Assembly: GCF_013116745.1 (NCBI RefSeq)
Contig: NZ_JABFOE010000007.1
Span: forward strand, 146,049-210,048
Direction of reading: 5' to 3'
DNA: 64,000 nt
Origin: Arthrobacter sp. 260
GTDB taxonomy: Bacteria > Actinomycetota > Actinomycetes > Actinomycetales > Micrococcaceae
Part shown: positions 43,091 to 51,473 of the stretch, piece by piece
Layout: every line of letters starts with the position of its first letter
Numbering within the stretch: position 1 is the first letter of the stretch
Translations under genes and position numbers: made by a program
The notes under the pieces: model-generated
The model's input: the letters and a program-made list of their open reading frames with translations, nothing else
Told to the model about the DNA's origin: nothing
Databases searched by the model: none

Positions 43091-43933
43091 ATGCGTTATG
43101 TAGTGGGTTTCACCAACAATGATCGTGGCCGTGATGCCCTGGCACTGGCGACGTCGCTCGCGCGCACGCAGGGTGCCAGCATCGACCTGGTGACGGTGCT
43201 GGGCCGTCCGCAGGACGGCAGCGTCGGAGCTGGCACGGGCCGCGCGATGGCCGCCCTTGAGGAAGCCATCCAGGGAATCCCCGGTGGTGTCGAAGTGGTT
43301 CCTCACGTGTTGCTCGCCGACTCGTTCGCCGAGGGCCTGCTGGAGGTTGCCTCCGACCTGGAGGCCGGGCTGATCGTGATCGGAGCGGCCAGCAATGGAC
43401 TGCTGCGCCGGTTCACCGTGGGCAGCGTGGCCAATGCCGTGCTGCACTCGTCGCCTGTCCCGGTGGGACTGGCTCCCCGTGGCTACCGTCACCGCGACCG
43501 GATGACCCGGCTGTCCTGCGCCGTCGGCACCCGTGCGGGTGCGGAAGCGGTCCTGGACGTGGCGGTCGACTCGGCGGCCCGCCGGGGCATGCCACTGCGG
43601 CTCATCTCCCTGGTGGCTTTGGACGTCAACGAGCAGGCGGATACCGGGGAAGCAATCAACCTGGCCCACCAGCACGCCAACACGGTTCTCGCCCGGGCGG
43701 GGGAACAGCTGCCGGAAGGCCACGAAACGACAATCACTGTGGCCCACGGCCGGACGATCGAACAGGCCATTGACGACATTGAGTGGGATCCGGGAGAGAT
43801 CGTTTTCGTCGGCTCGAGCCGGCTCGCGAAGCGGAGTCAGCTCTTCCTGGGCTCCACCGCCAACAAGATGCTGCGCGCGCTGCCCGTCCCGATGATCGTT
43901 GTTCCTCGGGACTGGAACCTGCCGGCCGCCTAG
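43091..43933 (+). CDS. universal stress protein, two USP domains (second copy)
   Basis: 280 aa, a paralogue of the gene at 40490: MRYVVGFTNNDRGRDALALA, GAASNGLLRRFTVGSVANAV and VGSSRLAKRSQLFLGSTANK. It lacks the hydrophilic tail. Start ATG has GGAAGG at six bases, 112 bases after the permease. Two diverged Usp copies on either side of one permease suggest they act on it or sense its substrate. Confidence 0.88.
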   Translation: MRYVVGFTNNDRGRDALALATSLARTQGASIDLVTVLGRPQDGSVGAGTGRAMAALEEAIQGIPGGVEVVPHVLLADSFAEGLLEVASDLEAGLIVIGAASNGLLRRFTVGSVANAVLHSSPVPVGLAPRGYRHRDRMTRLSCAVGTRAGAEAVLDVAVDSAARRGMPLRLISLVALDVNEQADTGEAINLAHQHANTVLARAGEQLPEGHETTITVAHGRTIEQAIDDIEWDPGEIVFVGSSRLAKRSQLFLGSTANKMLRALPVPMIVVPRDWNLPAA

Positions 43934-43966
43934 CGGCAGCCAGCGACGCCCGCCGAATCATGAGTA

Positions 43967-43997
43967 CTGGCGACCCAGGGATGCCCTGGGTCGCCAG
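43967..43997. terminator. bidirectional terminator between Usp and RarD genes
   Basis: A perfect 14-bp stem CTGGCGACCCAGGG (43967-43980) and complement (43984-43997) with a three-base loop between two convergent genes. No long T tract, as is common in high-GC Actinobacteria. Confidence 0.75.
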
Positions 43998-44025
43998 AGC
44001 TCACTTCTCGGCGGGGTGAATCCGG

Positions 44026-45000
44026 TCAGACCTTCGCGGTCTCCTCGACCACTGCGGCGGCGCGGTCGCGGCGGGGGCGGGAGTTCTTGCGGACGGTGCG
44101 CAACATGTCGATGGTGAGCATCGCCAGGGCAACCCAGACCAGTCCGAACCCGATCCAGCGCTCCAGCGGCATCTCTTCCTTGAATACGAGCAGGGCCAGC
44201 AGGAACTGCAGGACCGGTGCCAGGTATTGCAGCAGGCCGATAGTGGTCAGGGGCAGCCGCCGTGCTGCAGCGCCGAAGAAGAGCAGCGGGACGGCGGTAA
44301 TCACGCCGGCGGACGCCATGATCCAGAAATGTGCGGGGCCCTCGGTGAGGACTGTCGCAGCCCCGGAGAAGGTCAGCCAGATCATGACCGCGGCCGCGAT
44401 TGGGGTGAGGACGGCGGTCTCGATGCTCAGGCTCGACAGCGCATCCACCTTGGACCCGACCCGTTTCTTGACGAAGCCGTAGAAGCCAAACGAGAAGGCG
44501 AGTGTCAGGGCGATCCAGGGCACATTCCCGTAGCCGATGGCCAGCACCACCACCGCGATGATGCCCATGGCGACCGCTGCCCACTGCAGCCTGCGCAGTT
44601 TCTCCCGCAGGACCAGGACGCCCAACAGTACCGAAACAATGGGGTTGATGAAGTAGCCGAGGGCCGCCTCGATGGCGTGGCCGGTGGTCACGCCGTACGT
44701 GTAGACGAACCAGTTCACGGCGATCAGGAGGGCGGCGATTGCCAGGGTGCCGAGGATCCGGGGATTGGACGCCGCGGCCCAGACCGTCCGCCAGGACCTC
44801 ATGACGGTCAGGAGGAGCGCGCAGAACACCAGCGACCAGAGGACCCGGTTAGCGACAATCTCGATGGCCGTCGCCGGCAGCAGGATCATGAAGTACAGCG
44901 GCAGGAGACCCCAGAGGCCGTAGGCGCCAATTCCGTAGAGGATGCCCGTGGAGTTTTCGCTTCGGGGCGGGCGCTGGCTAGCGGTTTCGGTAGGGGTCAC
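44026..45000 (-). CDS. rarD: RarD-family EamA transporter
   Basis: 324-residue membrane protein of about ten TM segments, RarD subgroup of EamA/DMT carriers: GILYGIGAYGLWGLLPLYF at the N terminus, IEIVANRVLWSL, and GYFINPIVSVLLGVLVLREKL. GTG 45000 chosen for the GGAG five bases upstream; TM homology begins soon after. Substrate unknown (RarD is associated with chloramphenicol-type resistance). Confidence 0.87.
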   Translation of the reverse strand: MTPTETASQRPPRSENSTGILYGIGAYGLWGLLPLYFMILLPATAIEIVANRVLWSLVFCALLLTVMRSWRTVWAAASNPRILGTLAIAALLIAVNWFVYTYGVTTGHAIEAALGYFINPIVSVLLGVLVLREKLRRLQWAAVAMGIIAVVVLAIGYGNVPWIALTLAFSFGFYGFVKKRVGSKVDALSSLSIETAVLTPIAAAVMIWLTFSGAATVLTEGPAHFWIMASAGVITAVPLLFFGAAARRLPLTTIGLLQYLAPVLQFLLALLVFKEEMPLERWIGFGLVWVALAMLTIDMLRTVRKNSRPRRDRAAAVVEETAKV

Positions 45001-45165
45001 GTCGGCTCCAGCGCTCACCCGTCGTGATTTATTCCCGATGTGCGGTGGAACCTGCGATGAGACCGGCATCACCGGTTTAGACGGCACCCCGGCGGGGCAT
45101 TTAGAATAGGAAACTGTGCGCTAAATGTACGTCTCGGTTTGTCCACTAGGGAAGAAGGCCAATCA

Positions 45166-46590
45166 GTGTCCACCTCAGCTGCGGGGCGACCGCTGCGGGT
45201 AGCGATCATCGGTGCCGGTCCGGCAGGCGTGTACGCCGCCGACATCCTGACGAAGTCCCAGGAGGTCCAGGGTGGTGACTTCCAGGTCAGCATCGACCTT
45301 TTCGACCAGCACCCTGCCCCCTACGGCCTGATCCGCTACGGTGTGGCCCCCGACCACCCGCGCATCAAGGGAATCGTCAACGCCCTGCACAAGGTGCTGG
45401 ACCGGGGTGACATCCGGTTCCTGGGGAATATCAACTACGGCCGGGACCTCACGCTGTCCGACTTCCGCAAGTTTTACGACGCGGTCATCTTCTCCACCGG
45501 TGCGATCAAGGACGCTGAACTGGCCATTCCCGGAGTGGACCTCGAGGGGTCGTTCGGCGGTGCCGAGTTTGTCTCCTGGTATGACGGCCACCCTGATGTC
45601 CCCCGCGACTGGCCACTGGACGCCCGGGAGATCGCTGTCATCGGGAACGGAAACGTCGCCCTCGACGTCGCCCGGGTGCTGTCCAAGCATGCCGACGATC
45701 TGCTCGCCACCGAGATCCCCGACAACGTCTACGCCGGGCTGAAGGCATCCCCGGTCACCGACGTGCACGTCTTCGGCCGGCGCGGGCCAGCGCAGGTGAA
45801 GTTCACCCCACTGGAACTGCGTGAACTCTCGCACTCCCGCGACGTGGACATCGTGCTCTACCCGGAGGACTTTGACTTCGACGAAGCCTCCGAACAGCAG
45901 ATCGCCAGCAACAACCAGACCAAGACAATGGTGAAGACCCTCACCAACTGGTTGGTCGACGACGAACCGACCGGTGCCTCACGCCGGTTGCACCTCCACT
46001 TCCTGCACTCACCTGTCGAGATCACCGACTCCCCGGAAACTCCCGGCAAGGTCGCCAACGTGCGGTTCGAACGGACCGCGCTGACCGGGGAAGGGACAGT
46101 GCGGGGCACCGGCGAGTTCATCGACTACCCGGTGCAGGCGGTCTACCGTGCCATCGGTTACTTCGGGTCGGAACTGCCCGAGGTGGGATTCGACAGCCAG
46201 CGCGGTGTCATCCCCAACGAGGGTGGCCGGGTCATCGATCAGGAGGGCACCCCCGTCCCCGGCATCTACGCCACGGGCTGGATCAAGCGGGGCCCGGTGG
46301 GCCTCATCGGCCATACCAAGGGCGACGCATTGGAGACCATCGGGTTTCTCCTCGAGGACCGGTTGAACCTTCCCCCGGCCCAGGACCCGTCTGAAGACGC
46401 CATCATCGACCTGCTCACCGAGCGTGGAATCCGGTACACCACCTGGGAAGGCTGGCTCAAGCTAGATGCCCACGAGCTGAAGCTCGGCGCCAACTTTGTG
46501 TACGACGGCGGCACCAACACCGAGCTGGTCAGGGAACGCGTGAAGGTGGTCCCGCGGGACGAGATGATCGCCATCTCCCGCGACGAGTAG
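45166..46590 (+). CDS. ferredoxin--NADP reductase, FprA type
   Basis: 474 aa flavoenzyme of the adrenodoxin-reductase family: FAD motif IIGAGPAGVYAADIL, GLIRYGVAPDHPRIKGIV (signature), NADP motif VIGNGNVALDVARVL, HVFGRRGPAQVKF, and the closing GWIKRGPVGLIGHTKGDA. It passes electrons between NADPH and a ferredoxin, commonly for P450s. GTG 45166 has GAAGG seven bases upstream; the TTG at 45139 is in frame but poorly placed. No P450 or ferredoxin is adjacent. Confidence 0.92.
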   Translation: MSTSAAGRPLRVAIIGAGPAGVYAADILTKSQEVQGGDFQVSIDLFDQHPAPYGLIRYGVAPDHPRIKGIVNALHKVLDRGDIRFLGNINYGRDLTLSDFRKFYDAVIFSTGAIKDAELAIPGVDLEGSFGGAEFVSWYDGHPDVPRDWPLDAREIAVIGNGNVALDVARVLSKHADDLLATEIPDNVYAGLKASPVTDVHVFGRRGPAQVKFTPLELRELSHSRDVDIVLYPEDFDFDEASEQQIASNNQTKTMVKTLTNWLVDDEPTGASRRLHLHFLHSPVEITDSPETPGKVANVRFERTALTGEGTVRGTGEFIDYPVQAVYRAIGYFGSELPEVGFDSQRGVIPNEGGRVIDQEGTPVPGIYATGWIKRGPVGLIGHTKGDALETIGFLLEDRLNLPPAQDPSEDAIIDLLTERGIRYTTWEGWLKLDAHELKLGANFVYDGGTNTELVRERVKVVPRDEMIAISRDE

Positions 46591-46644
46591 CCGGCTTAGT
46601 CCTGCCAGCGCCGGTGGCACCATCGACAGATCTAGACTGGGTCA

Positions 46645-47064
46645 ATGACACGCAGGCACATGCAGCTAGCTCTTGTCCTCGCCGGTGCGGCGCTCACCGT
46701 CGGGTGCAGCGGCGCCGAAGCTGAGCCCGACCTCGGCTCCCAACCGCTCGCGACCTACAGCAACCCCGACAACAGCGGTGAGCAAGCCGGGATTTCCGGC
46801 AGGCTGGTGCTTGAGGAGGGGTGTGTCTATCTGACCAGCCCCGAATTCTCCGAGCGGTGGGTGCCGGTCTTCCGCGCCGAATCAAACCCCGAGTGGCGTG
46901 ACGGGACCCTCATCTTCGACGGTGAGGAGTACTCAGGCGATGAACCAGTTGGCCTGGGTGGCAGCGAATGGGCCCGCGACGACGCGGACCTGTCCATTCC
47001 CGACGCCTGTGATGATTCTCCCCGCTGGGCCGCCTGGCAGGTCATGCCGGGTGACGCGCTCTAG
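46645..47064 (+). CDS. small predicted lipoprotein
   Basis: 139 aa. Signal peptide with lipobox TVGC (cleaved before Cys21). The mature part is acidic with two Cys (EGCVYL and DACDDS) that may form a disulfide. SGRLVLEEGCVYL resembles small extracellular beta-rich domains seen in actinobacterial lipoproteins, but no family is assigned. Confidence 0.65.
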   Translation: MTRRHMQLALVLAGAALTVGCSGAEAEPDLGSQPLATYSNPDNSGEQAGISGRLVLEEGCVYLTSPEFSERWVPVFRAESNPEWRDGTLIFDGEEYSGDEPVGLGGSEWARDDADLSIPDACDDSPRWAAWQVMPGDAL

Positions 47065-47192
47065 GCCCTCCGGGTCCGCTGACCTTGAGGGCCGGAGCAA
47101 AGAAAAAGCGTGAGACACCCGCGACAGCGGGACGCCGCCGGCACTAGACTGATCCCACCCCACCGGCGGGGAGACCATGAAGCGGAGTGTCG

Positions 47193-48500
47193 ATGACGCA
47201 GCAGCAACTGCCGATTCCGGGGGGACTCACGTCGAGAACCCTGCAGCAGTACGCCCACCGTGCACACGAACGGCTCGGTAGCGCCCCTCCCTCCGGTGTG
47301 CGCTCGCTCGTCAGGGATTCCTGGCTCCGGTCTCTGCAGCACCTGCCCAGCCCCGACGCCGCCCAGGCCCCCCTGTTCTATACGGACGAGGAGCTCGAGG
47401 CCTACCGCCGGGGGCACCCCCTCGCGGCGGTCCTGCCCATCATCCGCAAGCTCCTGGTCCAGCCGAGTCTCGACAGCGGGCTGCTGGTCGCGGTGGGCGA
47501 CGCGGACGGGCGTCTGCTCTGGGTGGAGGGAGACCGCGAACTTCGCCGTCGGGCCGAGGGGATGATGTTCGTCGCGGGCTCGGACTGGTCCGAGTCGGTT
47601 GTTGGAACCTGCGCTCCAGGCACCGCACTGGCGCTCGGACGCAGCGTACAGATTGCCGGGGCCGAGCACTTTAGCCCCCAGGTGCATCCGTGGAGCTGCA
47701 CTGCCGTTCCGGTCCATGACCCGGATTCGGGGACCGTGCTGGGCGTGGTGGACATTACCGGCACCGATGACGCAGTGGCAGTCCACACGCTGTCCCTTGT
47801 TGAGGCAACCGTCGCTGCGGCCGAAGCGCATCTCAGCCTGCACCGGCTGCAGGCCAGCCAGCCGGCACGGAAGCTGGCGGCAGCGAAAACACACTCCGTC
47901 TACCGGGAGGGGCTGCAGGTCCTGGGAAGGGATCACGGGGTCATTCAGGTGGGCCGACGGTCGGTGGAGCTCAGCGCCAGGCACGCCGAGCTCATCACCC
48001 TGCTTGCCTTGCACCCCAGCGGCCTGAGCGCGGACCAGCTCGCGGCGATGGCCTATCCGGAGCACGTCTCGGTCACCACCGTGAGGGCCGAAATGCTGCG
48101 CCTGCGGCGGGTGCTGAATCACCAGTTACCGTCCCTGGTGCCACGCTCGCGGCCCTACCGCCTGCCCCGCGAGCTGACGGTCGACGCGTCACAGGTGCTG
48201 GACTACCTGCAGCGGGGAGCACACCGGATGGCGCTCAACCTGTACCGCGGTCCCGTGCTGCCCCGGTCCGAGGCGCCGTCGATCGTGCGCCTGCGCACCG
48301 AGGTCAGCTTCCTGCTCCGCGAGGCGGTACTCAACGATGGTTCCGCCGACGCCGTCCTCCAATACCTCCAGCTCGCTGAGGCCCAGGACGATGCCGAGGC
48401 GTGGACCGCTGCCCTGAAGGTCCTGCCCCCGCGTTCGCCGCGCCGGGCCGCCGTGGTCGCGCACGTTGAAAGGCTGGATGCCGAACTGGAATTGCGCTGA
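47193..48500 (+). CDS. GAF-domain transcriptional regulator (AcoR-like, no AAA+ domain)
   Basis: 435 aa: an N-terminal signal domain (VRDSWLRS, then a GAF fold with [17 protein letters not shown] and VGVVDITG) and a C-terminal part containing a winged-helix-like region ([23 protein letters not shown]...[14 protein letters not shown]). AcoR-type sensors with no sigma-54 ATPase domain occur in Actinobacteria. ATG 47193 has GGAG at five bases. It precedes the aldehyde dehydrogenase it probably activates. Confidence 0.8.
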   Translation: MTQQQLPIPGGLTSRTLQQYAHRAHERLGSAPPSGVRSLVRDSWLRSLQHLPSPDAAQAPLFYTDEELEAYRRGHPLAAVLPIIRKLLVQPSLDSGLLVAVGDADGRLLWVEGDRELRRRAEGMMFVAGSDWSESVVGTCAPGTALALGRSVQIAGAEHFSPQVHPWSCTAVPVHDPDSGTVLGVVDITGTDDAVAVHTLSLVEATVAAAEAHLSLHRLQASQPARKLAAAKTHSVYREGLQVLGRDHGVIQVGRRSVELSARHAELITLLALHPSGLSADQLAAMAYPEHVSVTTVRAEMLRLRRVLNHQLPSLVPRSRPYRLPRELTVDASQVLDYLQRGAHRMALNLYRGPVLPRSEAPSIVRLRTEVSFLLREAVLNDGSADAVLQYLQLAEAQDDAEAWTAALKVLPPRSPRRAAVVAHVERLDAELELR

Positions 48501-48522
48501 CGCCTGATGGGCCCTTGAGGGG

Positions 48523-48541
48523 AGTGCAACCCCAGTGCAAC
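48523..48541. promoter_or_regulatory. AGTGCAAC direct repeat upstream of the aldehyde dehydrogenase
   Basis: AGTGCAAC at 48523-48530 and again at 48534-48541, an 11-bp period (one helical turn), about 67 bases before the dehydrogenase start. This is a candidate activator site for the preceding GAF regulator. Confidence 0.4.
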
Positions 48542-48607
48542 TGGAGCCCGCCTACAGTTCGGAAGGAGGACGACGACGTCCTTTTCGGAACCCAAGGAGT
48601 CAAAACG

Positions 48608-50131
48608 ATGACTGTTTACGCCCAGCCCGGCCAAGACGGATCCAAAATTACCTTCAAGCCGCGGTACGAGAACTGGATCGGCGGCGAATGGGTGGCCCCC
48701 ATCAAGGGCCAGTACTTCGAGAACATTTCCCCCGTCAACGGCAAGGCCTTTTGCGAGGTAGCCCGGGGTACCGCCGAGGACATCGAACTGGCCCTCGATG
48801 CCGCCCATAAGGCCGCCCCCGCGTGGGGCAAGACATCGGTAGCCGAACGTGCTGCGATCCTCAACCGGGTCGCGGACCGGATTGACGAGAATCTGGAAAT
48901 GCTGGCAGTGGCCGAAACCTGGGACAACGGCAAACCCATCAGGGAAGTCCTCGCGGCTGATCTGCCGCTGGCCGCCGATCATTTCCGCTACTTTGCCAGC
49001 GCCGTCCGCGCCCAGGAGGGACGACTGTCCCAGCTGGATGACGACATGACCGCCTATCATTACCACGAACCGCTCGGCGTGGTGGGACAGATCATCCCCT
49101 GGAACTTTCCGATCCTGATGGCCACCTGGAAGCTGGCGCCCGCGCTTGCGGCAGGCAACGCCGTCGTCCTCAAACCGGCCGAGCAGACCCCCACCTCGAT
49201 CCTGGTCCTGATGGAGCTTCTCAGCGACATTTTGCCACCGGGCGTGCTGAACGTGGTGAACGGGTTCGGGGTGGAGGCCGGCAAGCCGCTGGCGTCGTCG
49301 AAGCGGATCCGCAAGATCGCTTTCACCGGTGAAACCACCACCGGACGGCTGATCAGCCAGTACGCCAGCCAGAACCTCATTCCCGTCACGCTGGAACTCG
49401 GGGGCAAGAGCCCCAACATTTTCTTCGGCGACGTCGCGGACAAGAACGACGCGTTCTACGACAAGGCGCTGGAAGGCTTTGCGCTGTTCGCGTTCAACCA
49501 GGGCGAGGTGTGCACCTGCCCGTCGCGTGCACTGGTGCAGGACTCCATGTACGACTCCTTCATGGCGGACGCCGTTGCCCGCACCGAGAAGATGATTCAG
49601 GGCAACCCGCTGGACACCGACACCCAGGTGGGTGCGCAGGCCTCCAACGACCAGCTGGAAAAGATCCTCTCCTACTTCGACATCGGACGGCAGGAAGGGG
49701 CGAAAATCCTCATCGGCGGCGAGCGGATCACGCTCGACGGCGATCTCTCCGAAGGTTTCTACGTCAAACCGACAATCTTTGAGGGAACCAACTCCATGCG
49801 GGTGTTCCAGGAGGAGATTTTCGGTCCGGTGGTGTCAGTGACCCGGTTCAGCGACTACGCTGAAGCGCTCCAGATCGCCAACGACACCCTCTATGGGCTG
49901 GGCGCCGGCGTGTGGTCCCGCAACGGCAATGTGGCCTATCGGGCGGGCCGGGAGATTCAGGCGGGCCGGGTCTGGGTGAACAACTACCACGCCTACCCGG
50001 CGGGTGCGGCGTTCGGCGGCTACAAGTCGTCGGGCATTGGCCGCGAGAACCACACGATGATGCTGGACCACTACCAGCAGACGAAGAACCTGTTGGTCAG
50101 CTACAGCGAAGACAAACTCGGTTTCTTCTAA
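48608..50131 (+). CDS. NAD-dependent aldehyde dehydrogenase (acetaldehyde-type)
   Basis: 507 aa. Active-site Asn166 (PWNFPI), Lys189, Glu263 (ELGGKSPN) and Cys302 ([10 protein letters not shown]). GEVCTC matches the AldB/AcoD/ExaC group that oxidises acetaldehyde and other short aldehydes, rather than betaine or aminobutyraldehyde. ATG 48608 has AAGGAG eight bases upstream. Forms an operon with DUF779 (nine bases) and is preceded by the GAF regulator. Confidence 0.92.
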   Translation: MTVYAQPGQDGSKITFKPRYENWIGGEWVAPIKGQYFENISPVNGKAFCEVARGTAEDIELALDAAHKAAPAWGKTSVAERAAILNRVADRIDENLEMLAVAETWDNGKPIREVLAADLPLAADHFRYFASAVRAQEGRLSQLDDDMTAYHYHEPLGVVGQIIPWNFPILMATWKLAPALAAGNAVVLKPAEQTPTSILVLMELLSDILPPGVLNVVNGFGVEAGKPLASSKRIRKIAFTGETTTGRLISQYASQNLIPVTLELGGKSPNIFFGDVADKNDAFYDKALEGFALFAFNQGEVCTCPSRALVQDSMYDSFMADAVARTEKMIQGNPLDTDTQVGAQASNDQLEKILSYFDIGRQEGAKILIGGERITLDGDLSEGFYVKPTIFEGTNSMRVFQEEIFGPVVSVTRFSDYAEALQIANDTLYGLGAGVWSRNGNVAYRAGREIQAGRVWVNNYHAYPAGAAFGGYKSSGIGRENHTMMLDHYQQTKNLLVSYSEDKLGFF

Positions 50132-50140
50132 GGAGCAGGT

Positions 50141-50536
50141 GTGAGCGTCGAAGCCAGCATTGTCCTACCCGGTGAGGACTTCTCGCGGGTAGCGCTGACC
50201 GGGCCAGCCGTGGAGTTGCTGCGGAAACTGTGGGACATCCACGGACCGTTGATGTTCCACCAGTCGGGCGGCTGCTGCGATGGATCATCGCCGATGTGCT
50301 ACCCGGCGGGGGAGTTCATCACCGCCGAGGCGGACGTCCTGCTGGGCGTCCTGGACGTCGGTGGTGGAGTCCCTGGGGAGACGCAACTGATCGAGTTCTG
50401 GATGTCCCGTGAACAGTTCGAGTACTGGAAGCACACGCATCTGACGGTCGACGTGGTCACCGGCCGGGGGAGCGGTTTCTCGGTCGAGGCTCCGGAGGGG
50501 AAGCGTTTCCTCATCCGTTCCCGGTTGATGTTCTAG
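50141..50536 (+). CDS. DUF779 protein
   Basis: 131 aa, soluble. Core segment SGGCCDGSSPMCYPAGEF with three Cys (CC...C), which suggests metal binding. The family is normally encoded directly after acetaldehyde-type dehydrogenases, as here. No biochemical function known. GTG start, GGAG seven bases upstream. A hairpin terminator follows. Confidence 0.85.
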   Translation: MSVEASIVLPGEDFSRVALTGPAVELLRKLWDIHGPLMFHQSGGCCDGSSPMCYPAGEFITAEADVLLGVLDVGGGVPGETQLIEFWMSREQFEYWKHTHLTVDVVTGRGSGFSVEAPEGKRFLIRSRLMF

Positions 50537-50567
50537 CCGCCGCATCTCTCACGCTGCAGAAGCCTGC

Positions 50568-50595
50568 GGACGCGCCCGACCTATCGGGTGCGTCC
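50568..50595 (+). terminator. hairpin terminator after DUF779
   Basis: A 12-bp stem (50568-50579 with 50584-50595, core GGACGCGCCCGA) with one G-U pair and a four-base loop, followed by GTTGGTTCTG. It ends the dehydrogenase operon. Confidence 0.65.
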
Positions 50596-50666
50596 GTTGG
50601 TTCTGTAGCGCTTGCGGGTTTGTACCGCGCACGGACGAAACGTGAGCAGCGGCACACGTCATTTAG

Positions 50667-50698
50667 TTGCACAGGATGCAAAATTGCACTTAGTGTAA
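50667..50698. promoter_or_regulatory. paired TTGCA-type inverted repeats before the TetR gene
   Basis: TTGCA-CAGGA-TGCAA (50667-50681) and TTGCAC-TTA-GTGTAA (50684-50698, one mismatch) lie directly before the TetR start at 50703, as expected for autoregulation. Confidence 0.55.
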
Positions 50699-50702
50699 CA
50701 AT

Positions 50703-51392
50703 ATGACTAGTCCAGCTGCGGTGACCGACCCTGCCCTCGTGCCCGATACGAGCGACACCTCCGACGCCGGTTCCGCGGGCGCGGCTGCCGTGCCAGGCCG
50801 TCGGGAGCAGAACAAGCTCGACACGCGACGTGCCATTGCGGCCTCAGCCCTCGATCTCGCCCGCACGCACGGGCTGGGAAATTTCACGGTCGACCAGGTC
50901 GCGGCAGAGGCCGGTGTGTCCCGCCGTACCTTTTTCAACTACTTCCACAGCGCCGAGGAAGCTCTCACCACCTCCACTGATGCCTTCCTGGAGCTGGCCG
51001 CGGCAGAATTCATGGCCCGGCCCGCTGACGAGCCCCTGCTGGACGCCATGATCGCCGCGCTGGCAGCCATCTCCAAGACCGACAACCTGGGTGTCTGCGG
51101 CGAACTCTTCCGGATGGCCGAGGGCAGCCCTGAACTGATGCGCAGTCAGCTGCACGCCTGGGAACGGGCCGAAGCCCGGATCCGCCAGGCGGTCGACGAA
51201 CGCATGGGCGGCAACCTGGACCCGCTGTACCTTCTCGCCCTGGTCGGCGCCGTCCTCTCCTGCGTCAAGGCGGCCATGCAGGTCTGGGCCGCCTCCGCTA
51301 ACGAATCACCCAGCGACTCGGCTGATGACCTTGAAGAACAGATTGTCGGCGCGTTGACCATGCTGCGTGACGGCTTCAGCAACCCCGTCTAG
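50703..51392 (+). CDS. TetR/AcrR regulator of the MMPL exporter
   Basis: 229 aa with an extended Ala/Asp-rich N terminus (about 35 residues) and a classic TetR HTH: LGNFTVDQVAAEAGVSRRTFFNYF. The C-terminal domain has a Cys-containing helix (VGAVLSCVKAAMQVW). ATG 50703 follows its own operator-like repeats at only four bases, so little or no leader is present. Adjacent exporter suggests it senses the exported compound. Confidence 0.87.
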   Translation: MTSPAAVTDPALVPDTSDTSDAGSAGAAAVPGRREQNKLDTRRAIAASALDLARTHGLGNFTVDQVAAEAGVSRRTFFNYFHSAEEALTTSTDAFLELAAAEFMARPADEPLLDAMIAALAAISKTDNLGVCGELFRMAEGSPELMRSQLHAWERAEARIRQAVDERMGGNLDPLYLLALVGAVLSCVKAAMQVWAASANESPSDSADDLEEQIVGALTMLRDGFSNPV

Positions 51393-51473
51393 GCCTGCCG
51401 GTCATCGCCGACCAGTGCCCACCCCACCCCAGCTTCATAACCTCCACCCACCGAACGAACCGAGGAACACTTC

